In this document: positions 6,848-15,779 of the stretch, one piece after another
Position numbering within the stretch: the first letter of the stretch is position 1
Layout of the letters: each line of letters starts with the position of its first letter
Assembly: GCF_004795015.1 (NCBI RefSeq)
Contig: NZ_SSBI01000050.1
Span: forward strand, 1 to 60,639
Source: Streptomyces sp. A1277
GTDB taxonomy: Bacteria > Actinomycetota > Actinomycetes > Streptomycetales > Streptomycetaceae
Length of the DNA: 60,639 nt
Reading direction: 5' to 3'
Position numbers and translations under genes: made by a program
The notes under the pieces: generated by a model
The model's database searches: none
What the model was told of the DNA's origin: nothing
The model's input: only the letters and a program-made list of their open reading frames with translations

Positions 6848-9513
6848 GCCGTCTCGGTGACGAGGCGTTCGACGGCGGCGACGGCGTCACCGATCGCGTC
6901 CGGGTTCTGACCGCCGCCCTGGGCGACGTCCGGCTTGCCGCCGCCCCCGCCGCCGAGGGTCTTGGCGGCGGTGCGGACCAGGTCGCCGGCCTTGAGGCCG
7001 CGCTCACGGGCCGCCTCGTTGGTCGCGATGACGGTCAGCGGGCGCCCGTTGGCCGTCGCGAACAGGGCGACCACGGCCGGGCGGCCGCCCTGGATGCGCC
7101 CGCGCACGTCGAGGACGAGCTTGCGCAGGTCGTCGGCCGAGGTGCCGTCGGGGACCTGGCCGGTGACCAGGGCGACGCCCCGTACGTCCTTCGCGGATTC
7201 GACCAGTCCCGCGGCGGCCGCGAGGACCTTCTCCGCGCGGAACTTCTCGATCTCCTTCTCGGCGTCCTTCAGCTTGCCGAGCATGCCCGCGATCTTCTCC
7301 GGAAGCTCCTCGGAGCGGCCCTTGACCAGCTCCTGGAGCTGGGCGACGACCGTGTGCTCCTTGGCGAGGAAGTTGTACGCGTCGACACCGACAAGGGCCT
7401 CGATACGGCGCACGCCGGAGCCGATGGACGACTCGCCGAGCAGCTTGACCAGGCCGAGCTGGGCGGTGTTGTGCACGTGGGTGCCGCCGCACAGCTCCTT
7501 GGAGAAGTCGCCGATGGTGACGACGCGGACCCGCTCGCCGTACTTCTCGCCGAACTCGGCGATGGCGCCCTGCTTCTTCGCCTCGTCGATCGACATGACC
7601 TCGGCCTGCACGTCGAGCTCGCGGGCCAGGACCTCGTTGATCTTCTGCTCGACGTCGGTGAGGACCGTGCCGGGGACGGCGGCGGGCGAGCCGAAGTCGA
7701 AGCGGAACCGGCCCGGGGAGTTCTCCGAACCGGCCTGCGCGGCCGTCGGGCCGAGCGCGTCGCGCAGCGCCTGGTGGGTGAGGTGGGTGGCGCTGTGGGC
7801 GCGGGCGATGGCGCGGCGGCGGGTGGAGTCGATGGCGGCGTAGGCGGAGGCGCCGACCGTCACCTCGCCGACCTGGACCGAGCCCTTGTGGACGGAGACG
7901 CCCGGGACCGGCTGCTGGACGTCGCGCACCACGATGACGGCGCCGCTGTCGAGCCGGATGCGGCCCTGGTCGGCGAGCTGCCCACCGCCCTCGGCGTAGA
8001 ACGGGGTGCGGTCGAGGACGACCTCGACCTCGTCGCCCTCGGTGGCGGCGGGCGAGGGGACGCCGTCGACGAGGAGACCGACGATCGTCGACTCGCCCTC
8101 GGTCATGGTGTAGCCGGTGAACTCGGTGACGCCGGAGTTGTCGGCGACCTCGCGGTAGGCGGACAGGTCGGCGTGGCCGGTCTTCTTCGCCTTGGCGTCG
8201 GCCTTGGCCTTGGCGCGCTGCTCCTGCATGAGGCGGCGGAAGCCGTCCTCGTCCACGGACAGGCCCTGTTCGGCGGCCATCTCCAGGGTGAGGTCGATCG
8301 GGAAGCCCCAGGTGTCGTGGAGCAGGAACGCCTTGTCGCCGGCGAGGACCCGGCCGCCGGCGGCCTTGGTCTCGGTGACGGCGGTCTCCAGGATGTTGGT
8401 GCCGCCCTTGAGGGCCTTGAGGAAGGCGGCTTCCTCGGCGAGCGCGACGGTCTCGATGCGCTTGCGGTCGGTGATCAGCTCCGGGTACTGCTGCCCCATC
8501 GTGTTGATCACGACGTCGACCAGCTCGTTCACGACGGAGCCGGTGGCACCCATCAGCCGCATGTTGCGGATCGCGCGGCGCATGATGCGGCGCAGCACGT
8601 AGCCGCGGCCCTCGTTGCCGGGGGTGACGCCGTCGCCGATGAGCATGACCGAGGTGCGGATGTGGTCGGCGACCACGCGCAGCGAGACGTCGGTGGCGTC
8701 GGCCGCGCCGTAGCGCACGCCGGTGAGCTCGGTGGCCCGGTCCATGACGACGCGCAGGGTGTCGGTCTCGTACATGTTCCGCACGCCCTGCAGGATCATC
8801 GCGAGGCGTTCGAGGCCGAGGCCGGTGTCGATGTTCTTGGACGGCAGGTCGCCGAGGATCGGGAAGTCGTCCTTGCCGTCGCCGGCGCCGCGCTCGTACT
8901 GCATGAAGACCAGGTTCCAGATCTCCACGTACCGCTCGTCGTTGACGGCCGGGCCGCCCTCGACGCCGAAGTCCGGGCCGCGGTCGTAGTTGATCTCGGA
9001 ACAGGGGCCGCACGGGCCGGGGACGCCCATGGACCAGAAGTTGTCCTTCTTGCCCAGGCGCTGGATGCGCTCGGCGGGGACGCCGATCTTGTCGCGCCAG
9101 ATGGCCTCGGCCTCGTCGTCGTCCAGGTAGACGGTGATCCACAGGCGCTCGGGGTCGAGCCCGAACCCGCCGTCCGCCACGGAACCCGTCAGCAGCTCCC
9201 AGGCGTACGCGATGGCGCCTTCCTTGAAGTAGTCGCCGAAGGAGAAGTTGCCGCACATCTGGAAGAAGGTGCCGTGCCGGGTGGTCTTGCCGACCTCTTC
9301 GATGTCCGGTGTGCGCACGCACTTCTGCACACTGGTGACGCGCGGGGCGGGCGGCTTGACCTCACCGAGGAAGTAGGGCTTGAAGGGGACCATGCCCGCG
9401 GGGACCAGCAGCAGAGTCGGGTCGTCCGCGATGAGCGACGCCGAAGGGACAACGGTGTGACCGCGCTCCTCGTAGAAGCTCAGCCAGCGGCGACGAATTT
9501 CTGCCGACTCCAT
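6844..9513 (-). CDS. alaS: Alanyl-tRNA synthetase
   Basis: The 889-residue class II synthetase charges tRNA-Ala and edits mischarged seryl- and glycyl-tRNA. The N-terminal catalytic core begins with EIRRRWLSFYEERGH and includes GVPGPCGPCSEINYDRG. The editing domain carries the zinc site pair HSATHLTH and CGGTHVHN. A glycine-rich C-Ala domain (LGGGGGGKPDVAQGGG) closes the protein. Length is normal and no key motif is missing. The ATG overlaps the stop of the upstream DUF6167 gene, and its own stop overlaps the ruvX start. Confidence 0.97.
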   Translation of the reverse strand: MESAEIRRRWLSFYEERGHTVVPSASLIADDPTLLLVPAGMVPFKPYFLGEVKPPAPRVTSVQKCVRTPDIEEVGKTTRHGTFFQMCGNFSFGDYFKEGAIAYAWELLTGSVADGGFGLDPERLWITVYLDDDEAEAIWRDKIGVPAERIQRLGKKDNFWSMGVPGPCGPCSEINYDRGPDFGVEGGPAVNDERYVEIWNLVFMQYERGAGDGKDDFPILGDLPSKNIDTGLGLERLAMILQGVRNMYETDTLRVVMDRATELTGVRYGAADATDVSLRVVADHIRTSVMLIGDGVTPGNEGRGYVLRRIMRRAIRNMRLMGATGSVVNELVDVVINTMGQQYPELITDRKRIETVALAEEAAFLKALKGGTNILETAVTETKAAGGRVLAGDKAFLLHDTWGFPIDLTLEMAAEQGLSVDEDGFRRLMQEQRAKAKADAKAKKTGHADLSAYREVADNSGVTEFTGYTMTEGESTIVGLLVDGVPSPAATEGDEVEVVLDRTPFYAEGGGQLADQGRIRLDSGAVIVVRDVQQPVPGVSVHKGSVQVGEVTVGASAYAAIDSTRRRAIARAHSATHLTHQALRDALGPTAAQAGSENSPGRFRFDFGSPAAVPGTVLTDVEQKINEVLARELDVQAEVMSIDEAKKQGAIAEFGEKYGERVRVVTIGDFSKELCGGTHVHNTAQLGLVKLLGESSIGSGVRRIEALVGVDAYNFLAKEHTVVAQLQELVKGRSEELPEKIAGMLGKLKDAEKEIEKFRAEKVLAAAAGLVESAKDVRGVALVTGQVPDGTSADDLRKLVLDVRGRIQGGRPAVVALFATANGRPLTVIATNEAARERGLKAGDLVRTAAKTLGGGGGGKPDVAQGGGQNPDAIGDAVAAVERLVTETA

Positions 9514-9866
9514 CAGTGGTCCTCATTCCGGTTGTACGAGTGGTAGGGGAGCTTGCGGTAGGTGGCGGGGGCCGGGTGCGCGTCCGGCTCGGCCGCCTCG
9601 ACGGCGAGGTTGCGCCGCACGGGGAGCTCGGGTCCTGCCGGTGCTTCCAGGCCCAGCGCCTCGCCCAGTTCGGCCTCGCGCCTGACCATGCCCTCGCGGA
9701 CGTCCAGCGCGAAGTCCCTGAGCTTGTGACCGGCGACGACGGCCTTGTCGGCGGCCTGCGCCGCAAGGCTCTCGGGGGTCAGCTGCTTGATCTTCCGGTT
9801 GACCTTGGTGGTGGCCCACACCCCGGCGGCTGCGCCGGCGGTGAACCAGAACGTACGGCGGAACAT
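9513..9866 (-). CDS. Small DUF6167-like protein with an N-terminal membrane segment
   Basis: I chose the ATG at 9866, giving 117 residues that begin MFRRTFWFTAGAAAGVWA, a basic start followed by a short hydrophobic segment. The rest is charged and ends with a Tyr- and Asn-rich tail. An upstream start at 9920 would overlap the preceding gene. It sits between a DUF948 gene (7-base gap) and alaS (overlapping stop/start) in a block conserved in streptomycetes as I recall it. The DUF assignment is from memory of the family, and no function is known to me. Confidence 0.75.
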   Translation of the reverse strand: MFRRTFWFTAGAAAGVWATTKVNRKIKQLTPESLAAQAADKAVVAGHKLRDFALDVREGMVRREAELGEALGLEAPAGPELPVRRNLAVEAAEPDAHPAPATYRKLPYHSYNRNEDH

Positions 9867-9873
9867 CGCTGCG

Positions 9874-10329
9874 TCAGTCCTTAGATCCGCGGGAATTTCT
9901 GCCGTTGCGCTTCCTGCCACGCGCCGACGGCACGGTCCGGCCGACGATCACCGAGCGCCGGGAGCGCGCCTCCGGTTCGGGGGCGGACTTGCGGCCGATG
10001 GCCTGCCGGACCCCGTAGCCGAACGCCGCGACCTTGACCAGCGGGCCGCCGAAGGTGGAGGCGACGGTGGTCGAGAGCGCCGAGGCGTTGGAGGTGACCT
10101 CCTGCACGTCCGTGGCGATCGCGTCGACCTTGTCGAGCTGGGTCTGCGCCGAGCGCACGGTCGCGGAGGCGTCCGCGAGCAGGGGGACGGCCTGTTCGGT
10201 CACGTCCGCCACGAGTTTCGTGGTCGCTCTGAGCGTCTGGGCGAGCCTCACCAGCACGACGGCGAGGAACGAAACCAGGATCGCCCAGAAGACGGCCACC
10301 AGAATCCCGGCCACCTCACCACCGGACAC
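9874..10329 (-). CDS. DUF948 membrane-anchored protein
   Basis: The product is 151 residues from a GTG at 10329, starting VSGGEVAGILVAVFWAIL. The first 30 residues are one membrane segment. A heptad-like stretch rich in Ala, Val, Thr and Asp follows (LADASATVRSAQTQLDKVD), typical of DUF948, and then a very basic tail. Starting further upstream would add an Arg/Pro-rich leader with no membrane-protein character. It is the first gene of the DUF948-DUF6167-alaS-ruvX run. DUF948 proteins resemble methyl-accepting coiled coils, but the function here is unknown. Confidence 0.78.
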   Translation of the reverse strand: MSGGEVAGILVAVFWAILVSFLAVVLVRLAQTLRATTKLVADVTEQAVPLLADASATVRSAQTQLDKVDAIATDVQEVTSNASALSTTVASTFGGPLVKVAAFGYGVRQAIGRKSAPEPEARSRRSVIVGRTVPSARGRKRNGRNSRGSKD

Positions 10330-10488
10330 AGTGCACCGCGCTCTCTGGCTTGTCGTCTGTCTCTGTCTTGTTCTGCTCCGCGGCGGGGGCCGCCGTGGCG
10401 GCCGGTCGCCGTCCCCCGAGCCTATCGCGCCGGGGCTCACGCCCCGTACCGCATGACCGGTGGAGCCGCGGGAGTTCGGGCGACGAGA

Positions 10489-10518
10489 TTGTACGGAGAG
10501 CTTTCAAGCCAGTACTCT
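10489..10518 (+). promoter_or_regulatory. Candidate -35/-10 promoter of the ATPase gene
   Basis: TTGTAC at 10489-10494 and TACTCT at 10513-10518 are 18 bases apart. The expected start point falls only a few bases before the ATG at 10528, so the mRNA would be nearly leaderless. This fits the absence of a Shine-Dalgarno sequence. The match to a vegetative promoter is moderate. Confidence 0.4.
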
Positions 10519-10527
10519 GCGTGTTTC

Positions 10528-12768
10528 ATGCGACGCCCTCAGCGCCCTTTGCCGCCCGCCGACGATTCCGGGTCCCCGGCCGCCGCCGGGGACGCCGGCG
10601 CGCACCCGCTGCCGGGGAACCTCCCGGCGGAGCTGAACCACTTCGTGGGACGCGAGAGCGAGTTGGCCGATGTCGCCCGGTCGCTGGAGGACTCCCGGCT
10701 CGTCACCGTCATCGGAGTGGGCGGCGTGGGCAAGACCCGGCTGGCCACAAGAGCCGCGGCGCTCCTGGAGAAACGGTACTGCGACGGGGTGTGGCTGGTG
10801 GAGCTGTCCGCCGTCCACGACGCCGGGCTGCTGGAACACGCCGTCGCCGACGCGCTCGGCCTCACCGATCACACCAGCCGGCCGCCCCGAACGGCCCTGA
10901 TCGAGCACTGCGCCGAACGCCGCCTCCTGCTGGTCCTCGACGGCTTCGAGCACCTGGTGGACGACTGCGCCGCGCTGGTACGGGAACTGCTGCGCCGCGC
11001 CCCGGGGCTGCGCGTGCTCGCGGCCGGCCGGCTGCCGCTGGAACTGGCGGGCGAGGCCGTCTACCCGCTCGCCACCATGACGGACGAGGACGCGCTGCGG
11101 CTCTTCGCCGAGCGGGCCGCCGGGGTGCGGCCGGACTTCCGGCTGACCGAGCGCAGCCGCGGCCCGGCCCGGGAGCTGTGCCGCCGGCTGGACGGGATCC
11201 CGCTGGCCCTCGAACTCGCGGCCGGACGGCTGCGCGCCCTGTCGACCGAGCAGGTGCTGCAACGGCTGGACGACCGCTTCCGGCTGCTGACCGGCGGCAG
11301 CCGCAGCGCGCTGGACCGGCACCAGACGCTGCGTACGGCCATCGGCTGGAGCCATGAACTGTGCGCCCCGCCGCAGCGGTTGCTGTGGGCCCGGCTCTCG
11401 GTCTTCGCCGGGCAGTTCGACCTGGAGGCGGTCGAGTACATCTGCAGCGGCCCCGGCCTGCCCGCCGACTCGGTGCTCGACGTGCTCACCGGGCTGCTCG
11501 CGCAGTCCGTGGTGCTGCGCGAGGACTCCCCCGTGGGCACCCGCTACCGGATGCTGGACACCGTGCGCGAGTACGGCGCCGAGTGGCTGGCGGCCACCGG
11601 GGACACCGAGCGGCTGCGCCGGCGGCACCGGGACTGGTTCCTCGGGCTCGCGACCTGGTGCGAGCTGGACTGGTTCAGCCCACGGCAGGCGGAGGTGGCC
11701 GCCCGGGTGGAGAGCGAGCTGCCCAATCTGCGGCGGGCCATGGAGTGTTCGCTGGAGTCCCCGCAGGAGGCGCACCTCGCCCAGTACCTGGCGGGCACGC
11801 TCTGGTTCCTGTGGGTCGGCTGCGGTCGGCTGTCCGAGGGCCGGCACTGGCTGGACCACGTCCTGGAGGAGGAGACCCCGTACGACGCCTCGCGGCTGAA
11901 GGCGCTGTGGGTGCTGGGGTACGTCGCGGTGCTCCAGGGCGACCCGGTCGGGGCGATCTCCGCCCTCACCGAGTGCCGCCAGGAGGCGGAGGCGGCGGGC
12001 GACGCCACGGCTGTCGCGTACGCCGTGCACCGCACCGGCTGCCTGGCCCTGGTCACCGACGACATGGAGCGCGCCCGGGAGCTGCTGGGCGACGCGCTCG
12101 GCCGCTACCGCGAACTGGGCGAGCTGAACAGCAACGTCCTGATGGCCCAGGTCGAACTGGCCATGTCCACCGGATTCCTGGGGGATCTGGAGCGGGCCTC
12201 GGCGATCTGCGAGGAGGTCCGGGACATCTGCGAGGACCACGGCGAGCGGTGGGCCCTGAGTTACGCGCTGTACGTCCTGGCCTACGCCACCTTGCAGCGC
12301 GGGCGCCCGGAGCGGGCCCGGCAGCTGCTGGAGGAGTCGCTGTCCATCAGCCACGCCTTCCACGACCTGCTGGGCACCGTCCTGTCCCTGGAGCTGCTGG
12401 CGCTGGTCACGGTGACCGAGGGCGACGCGGCCGAGGCGGCGCTGCTCCAGGGGGCCGCCGACCGGATCTGGCCATCGGTGGGCCTGCCGCTGTTCGGCTC
12501 GGCGCATTACGGGGTGCCCCGGGCCCGCTGCGCGGAGCTGGCCCTGCGCGAGCTGGGCGGGACGCGGTACGCGAGCGCCCTGCGGGCGGGCGGGGAGCTG
12601 GGGCCGGACGCGGCGGTCGGCCGGGCGCTCACGGGGCGGCCGGGCGGGCGGGAGCGGGCGGAGCCGGGCGCCGACGAGCCGGCCGGGGCCGCCGTGCCCG
12701 CGCCCGGCAGAACGCGAAAGCCCGCCGCCTCCCCGGCATCGGGAAGGGGCGGGCCTGAGCGCCGGTGA
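10528..12768 (+). CDS. STAND/NB-ARC-type ATPase regulator with TPR-like C-terminal half
   Basis: The 746-residue protein resembles the ATPase half of AfsR- and LuxR-type large regulators. The N-terminal NTPase has Walker A GVGGVGKTRLA near residue 70, a Walker B-like LLLVLDGFEHL, and a GLRVLAAGR sensor region. Winged-helix and helical parts follow (LDRHQTLRTAIGWSHELC), then repeated TPR-like helices (ARELLGDALGRYRELGEL, ARQLLEESLSISHAF). I see no DNA-binding domain at either end: no SARP N terminus and no LuxR helix-turn-helix C terminus. It may therefore act through a partner. It stands alone, convergent with rpsD, and its last codons overlap a hairpin. Confidence 0.82.
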   Translation: MRRPQRPLPPADDSGSPAAAGDAGAHPLPGNLPAELNHFVGRESELADVARSLEDSRLVTVIGVGGVGKTRLATRAAALLEKRYCDGVWLVELSAVHDAGLLEHAVADALGLTDHTSRPPRTALIEHCAERRLLLVLDGFEHLVDDCAALVRELLRRAPGLRVLAAGRLPLELAGEAVYPLATMTDEDALRLFAERAAGVRPDFRLTERSRGPARELCRRLDGIPLALELAAGRLRALSTEQVLQRLDDRFRLLTGGSRSALDRHQTLRTAIGWSHELCAPPQRLLWARLSVFAGQFDLEAVEYICSGPGLPADSVLDVLTGLLAQSVVLREDSPVGTRYRMLDTVREYGAEWLAATGDTERLRRRHRDWFLGLATWCELDWFSPRQAEVAARVESELPNLRRAMECSLESPQEAHLAQYLAGTLWFLWVGCGRLSEGRHWLDHVLEEETPYDASRLKALWVLGYVAVLQGDPVGAISALTECRQEAEAAGDATAVAYAVHRTGCLALVTDDMERARELLGDALGRYRELGELNSNVLMAQVELAMSTGFLGDLERASAICEEVRDICEDHGERWALSYALYVLAYATLQRGRPERARQLLEESLSISHAFHDLLGTVLSLELLALVTVTEGDAAEAALLQGAADRIWPSVGLPLFGSAHYGVPRARCAELALRELGGTRYASALRAGGELGPDAAVGRALTGRPGGRERAEPGADEPAGAAVPAPGRTRKPAASPASGRGGPERR
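12720..12756. terminator. Hairpin between the ATPase gene and rpsD
   Basis: GCCCGCC with a pyrimidine-rich extension pairs with GGCGGGC and its purine partner around a short loop. It lies 31 bases past the rpsD stop and within the last codons of the convergent ATPase gene. It probably ends rpsD transcription and may act in both directions. Confidence 0.6.
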
Positions 12769-12786
12769 CGAGCGGCTACGCCTGGA

Positions 12787-13401
12787 TCAGCGGGCGTAGT
12801 ACTCGACGACGAGCTGCTCGTCGCAGATCACGGGGATTTCCTTGCGGTTCGGGTCCCGGTCAAGGCGGAAGGCCAGGGCCTTCAGGTTCACCTGCAGGTA
12901 GCGCGGGGTCTCACCGTCGGTGTCGTAACCACCCTCGCGCGCAACCTGGAAGGGGTGCTTGTCGCGGCTGCGCTCACGGACCATGACGATGTCGTCCGGG
13001 CGGACGCGGAACGACGGCTTGTCGACCTTGCCGCCGTTGACCTCGATGTGGCCGTGGACGACCATCTGGCGCGCCTGGTAGATCGTCTTGGCGATACCGG
13101 AGCGCAGGACCAGCGCGTCGAGGCGGCGCTCGAGCTCGACGACGAGCGCCTCGCCCGTCTTGCCCTCGGCCTTCTTGGCGCGGTCGTAGGCACGCGCCAT
13201 CTGGCGCTCGCTGATGTCGTACTGCGCACGCAGACGCTGCTTCTCGAGCAGACGGACCTTGTAGTCCGAGTTCTGCTTGCGGCCGCGGCCGTGCTCGCCC
13301 GGCGGGTAGGGGCGGGCCTCGAAGTACTTGACCGCCTTCGGCGTCAGCGCGATGCCGAGCGCACGGCTCTTCTTGACCTTGGGACGCGACTGATTAGGCA
13401 C
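12787..13401 (-). CDS. rpsD: 30S ribosomal protein S4 (zinc-free form)
   Basis: The 204-residue S4 binds 16S rRNA early in 30S assembly. The C-terminal S4 RNA-binding domain is clear (RLDALVLRSGIAKTIYQARQMVVHGHIEVNG). The N terminus, MPNQSRPKVKKSRALGIALT, lacks the four-cysteine zinc cluster of the C+ type, so this is a C-minus S4. The start codon is GTG at 13401, with GGAGG about 10 bases upstream. The 5' side faces an iron box shared with the divergent DUF2470 gene. Downstream is a hairpin terminator. Confidence 0.97.
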   Translation of the reverse strand: MPNQSRPKVKKSRALGIALTPKAVKYFEARPYPPGEHGRGRKQNSDYKVRLLEKQRLRAQYDISERQMARAYDRAKKAEGKTGEALVVELERRLDALVLRSGIAKTIYQARQMVVHGHIEVNGGKVDKPSFRVRPDDIVMVRERSRDKHPFQVAREGGYDTDGETPRYLQVNLKALAFRLDRDPNRKEIPVICDEQLVVEYYAR

Positions 13402-13424
13402 GTTCTCCAGACCTCCGTTGTAGG

Positions 13425-13443
13425 TTAGGTTAGGCTCACCTTA
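13425..13443 (+). promoter_or_regulatory. Iron box (DmdR/IdeR-type operator)
   Basis: TTAGGTTAGGCTCACCTTA matches the Streptomyces DmdR1 iron-box consensus TTAGGTTAGGCTCACCTAA at 18 of 19 positions. It lies between the divergent rpsD (start 13401) and DUF2470 (start 13458) genes and ends just before the AAGGAG of the latter. A repressor bound here under iron-replete conditions would block the DUF2470 promoter. It could also touch an rpsD promoter. The motif is seen directly; regulation is inferred from the known consensus. Confidence 0.85.
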
Positions 13444-13457
13444 CTCAAGGAGATCGC

Positions 13458-14291
13458 ATGTCTCGCCCTGGGAACACCACACACGTCACGGACAGCACAG
13501 ACAGCATCGACGCGCCTGAAGGCGTCGAAACGACGGAGGACCGATCAGATCGTGGTCAGCCGCGTCCCAGCGGGCTTGAAAACACACGGATGCCGTCAGC
13601 AGCCGAGCGCACACGAACTCTCGTACAGAGTACCTGCTCGGCGGTACTGCTCGTTCCCGGGCTCGAACGGGCGGGCTCGGACCAGCTCATGCCGCTCTCC
13701 CGCGGCGTGGGCCCGGACGGGGACCTGTTCCTGGAGTTCCCCGCCGAATCCCCGGTCGTACGGGCCGCGACGCACGCCCAGGACGACGAGCTGTCGGCCG
13801 TGCTGGAGATCACGGACGTCGCCCCCGTCTCCGTGCCCCACCGTATCCGCGGCCGGGCCCGGGTCGGCGGCTGGCTGACCTCGGTGCCCGGCATGGCGGG
13901 CCCCGGCCGGATGCTGCTGCGGCTGGAGACGGGCGAGGCGCACATCGACGACCTGTGGGGGGAGGAGGGCGTCGACGCTGAGGACTTCCGCGACGCGCTC
14001 CCCGATCCCCTCGCCGCCCACGAGGCGGACCTGCTCCAGCACCTCCACTCGGCGCACGGCGACCAGCTGGCGGCCCTGTGCGGGCTGCTCGGCGAGCGGG
14101 CGGCCTGCACCTGCGCCGCGCACCGGCCGGCCGTGGTGCCCCTGGCGCTGGACCGGCTCGGGCTGCGGGTGCGCTTCTGCGAGCGGGACGGCGGCTGCTT
14201 CGACGCCCGCTTCGACTTCCCCGAGCCGGTGCGCGACGTGGTGGAACTGAGCCACGCCATGCACACGCTGTTCGAGGCGGCCGCACACTGA
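13458..14291 (+). CDS. DUF2470 protein, likely iron-regulated (HugZ-like haem/iron handling)
   Basis: The 277-residue protein has a split-barrel-like N-terminal half (TLVQSTCSAVLLVPG, then GRARVGGWLTSVPG) and a C-terminal DUF2470 domain (EADLLQHLHSAHGDQLAAL). This arrangement is shared with HugZ/HutZ-type haem-utilisation proteins. I chose the ATG at 13458 because AAGGAG is placed 5 bases upstream. A later ATG at residue 45 (MPSAAERTRT) lacks such a site but is where the conserved part begins. The iron box directly upstream supports a role in iron or haem use. An enzymatic activity is not shown by the sequence. Confidence 0.82.
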   Translation: MSRPGNTTHVTDSTDSIDAPEGVETTEDRSDRGQPRPSGLENTRMPSAAERTRTLVQSTCSAVLLVPGLERAGSDQLMPLSRGVGPDGDLFLEFPAESPVVRAATHAQDDELSAVLEITDVAPVSVPHRIRGRARVGGWLTSVPGMAGPGRMLLRLETGEAHIDDLWGEEGVDAEDFRDALPDPLAAHEADLLQHLHSAHGDQLAALCGLLGERAACTCAAHRPAVVPLALDRLGLRVRFCERDGGCFDARFDFPEPVRDVVELSHAMHTLFEAAAH

Positions 14292-14316
14292 GGAACGGCC
14301 GGGATACGGACAGGCT

Positions 14317-14334
14317 GCGGCCGGGGCCGGCCGC
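14317..14334. terminator. Short GC hairpin between convergent genes
   Basis: GCGGCCGG-GG-CCGGCCGC lies in the 48-base gap between the convergent DUF2470 gene and rarA and could end either transcript. The loop is very short, so the evidence is modest. Confidence 0.4.
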
Positions 14335-14339
14335 CCGGA

Positions 14340-15716
14340 TCAGGCCCGGTCCGGCCCGTCCTCCGCGGCCGTCCGGCCGAGCCGTTCCCTGACCCGGTCC
14401 ACCACGTCCGCGTAACGCGCCTCGGCGCCGTAGCGGGTGGGGCGGTAGTAGTGCTTGTCGCGCACGGCGTCCGGGGCGTACTGCTGGGCGGCGATGCCGC
14501 CGGGCACGTCGTGCGGGTAGACGTAGCCCTGGGCGTGGCCCAGCTTGGCCGCGCCCTTGTAGTGGCCGTCGCGCAGATGGGCCGGGACCGGGCCGGCCAG
14601 CCCCTTGCGCACGTCCTCCCGGGCCGCGGAGATCGCCAGCGTGGCCGCGTTGGACTTCGGGGCGAGCGCGAGGGCGATGGTGGCGTGGCTGAGGGTGAGA
14701 GCCGCCTCCGGGAAGCCGATCAGGGCCACCGCCTGGGCCGCCGCCACCGCGGTGGGCAGCGCCGTCGGGTCGGCGAGGCCGATGTCCTCGCTGGCCGAGA
14801 TCATCAGGCGCCGGGCGATGAACCGCGGGTCCTCCCCCGCCTCGATCATCCGGGCCAGGTAGTGCAGGGCCGCGTCGACGTCCGAGCCGCGGATCGACTT
14901 GATCAGGGCGCTCGCCACGTCGTAGTGCTGGTCGCCGTCCCGGTCGTACGTCACGGCCGCCCGGTCGACGGTCTCCTCCAGGGTGAGGAGGGTGATCTCC
15001 TCCTCCTGCTTGGACAGCGCGGCCCCGGCCGCGGCCTCCAGGGCCGTCAGCGCCCGGCGCGCGTCACCCCCCGCGATGCGCAGCAGGTGCTCTTCGGCGT
15101 CCTCGGGCAGCGTCACCGCTCCGCCGAGCCCGCGCTCGTCGGTCAGCGCGCGGCGCAGCAGGCCGCGCAGGTCGTCGTCGGTCAGGGACTCCAGCGTCAG
15201 CAGCAGCGAACGCGAGAGCAGCGGGGAGATGATCGAGAAGTACGGATTCTCGGTGGTCGCGGCGATCAGGGTGACCCAGCGGTTCTCGACGGCGGGCAGG
15301 AGCGAGTCCTGCTGGGCCTTGGAGAAGCGGTGGATCTCGTCCAGGAAGAGGACGGTCTCCTTGCCGTAGCCCCCGGTGGCGCGGCGGGCGCCGTCGATGA
15401 CGGCGCGGACCTCCTTGACGCCCGCGGTGATCGCGGACAGCTCGACGAATCGTTTGTTCGTGGCCTTGCTGACCACGTAGGCGAGCGTCGTCTTGCCGAT
15501 GCCGGGCGGGCCCCAGAGGATCACCGAGGAGGGGCCCGCCGGTCCCCCGCTCGACTCGCCGACGAGGCGCCGCAGGGGCGAGCCCGGCTTGAGCAGATGC
15601 TGCTGGCCCACGACCTCGTCGAGCGTACGCGGACGCATCCGGACAGCGAGGGGACTGCTGGACGGGTCCTTCTCCTGGCGGTCTTCGGCAGCTGCGGTAA
15701 AGAGGTCGGGCTCCAC
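14340..15716 (-). CDS. rarA: Replication-associated recombination protein A (RarA/MgsA AAA+ ATPase)
   Basis: The 458-residue AAA+ protein acts at stalled replication forks and is related to clamp loaders. It starts MEPDLFTAAA and then shows RMRPRTLDEVVGQQHLL, Walker A ILWGPPGIGKTT, Walker B VLFLDEIHRF, sensor 1 LIAATTENPYFS and the Arg-finger region SRSLLL. The C-terminal tetramerisation part includes DVASALIKSIRGSDVDAALHY written in two conserved blocks. Length is typical. It lies 63 bases downstream of the VKOR gene on the same strand. Confidence 0.95.
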   Translation of the reverse strand: MEPDLFTAAAEDRQEKDPSSSPLAVRMRPRTLDEVVGQQHLLKPGSPLRRLVGESSGGPAGPSSVILWGPPGIGKTTLAYVVSKATNKRFVELSAITAGVKEVRAVIDGARRATGGYGKETVLFLDEIHRFSKAQQDSLLPAVENRWVTLIAATTENPYFSIISPLLSRSLLLTLESLTDDDLRGLLRRALTDERGLGGAVTLPEDAEEHLLRIAGGDARRALTALEAAAGAALSKQEEEITLLTLEETVDRAAVTYDRDGDQHYDVASALIKSIRGSDVDAALHYLARMIEAGEDPRFIARRLMISASEDIGLADPTALPTAVAAAQAVALIGFPEAALTLSHATIALALAPKSNAATLAISAAREDVRKGLAGPVPAHLRDGHYKGAAKLGHAQGYVYPHDVPGGIAAQQYAPDAVRDKHYYRPTRYGAEARYADVVDRVRERLGRTAAEDGPDRA

Positions 15717-15779
15717 GTTTTGAAGCCTATGTCACCGCACTGACAACCCGGCCGGGGCGCCGGTGCGGGACGCGGCCGG

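Noticed and set aside
7354..9546. 730-codon frame opposite alaS
   Set aside because: It mirrors the codon bias of alaS and has no recognisable domain.
13402..13424. Second overlapping iron box suggested by the tandem TTAGG units
   Set aside because: Only one full 19-base match is present. The extra TAGG lacks the partner half.
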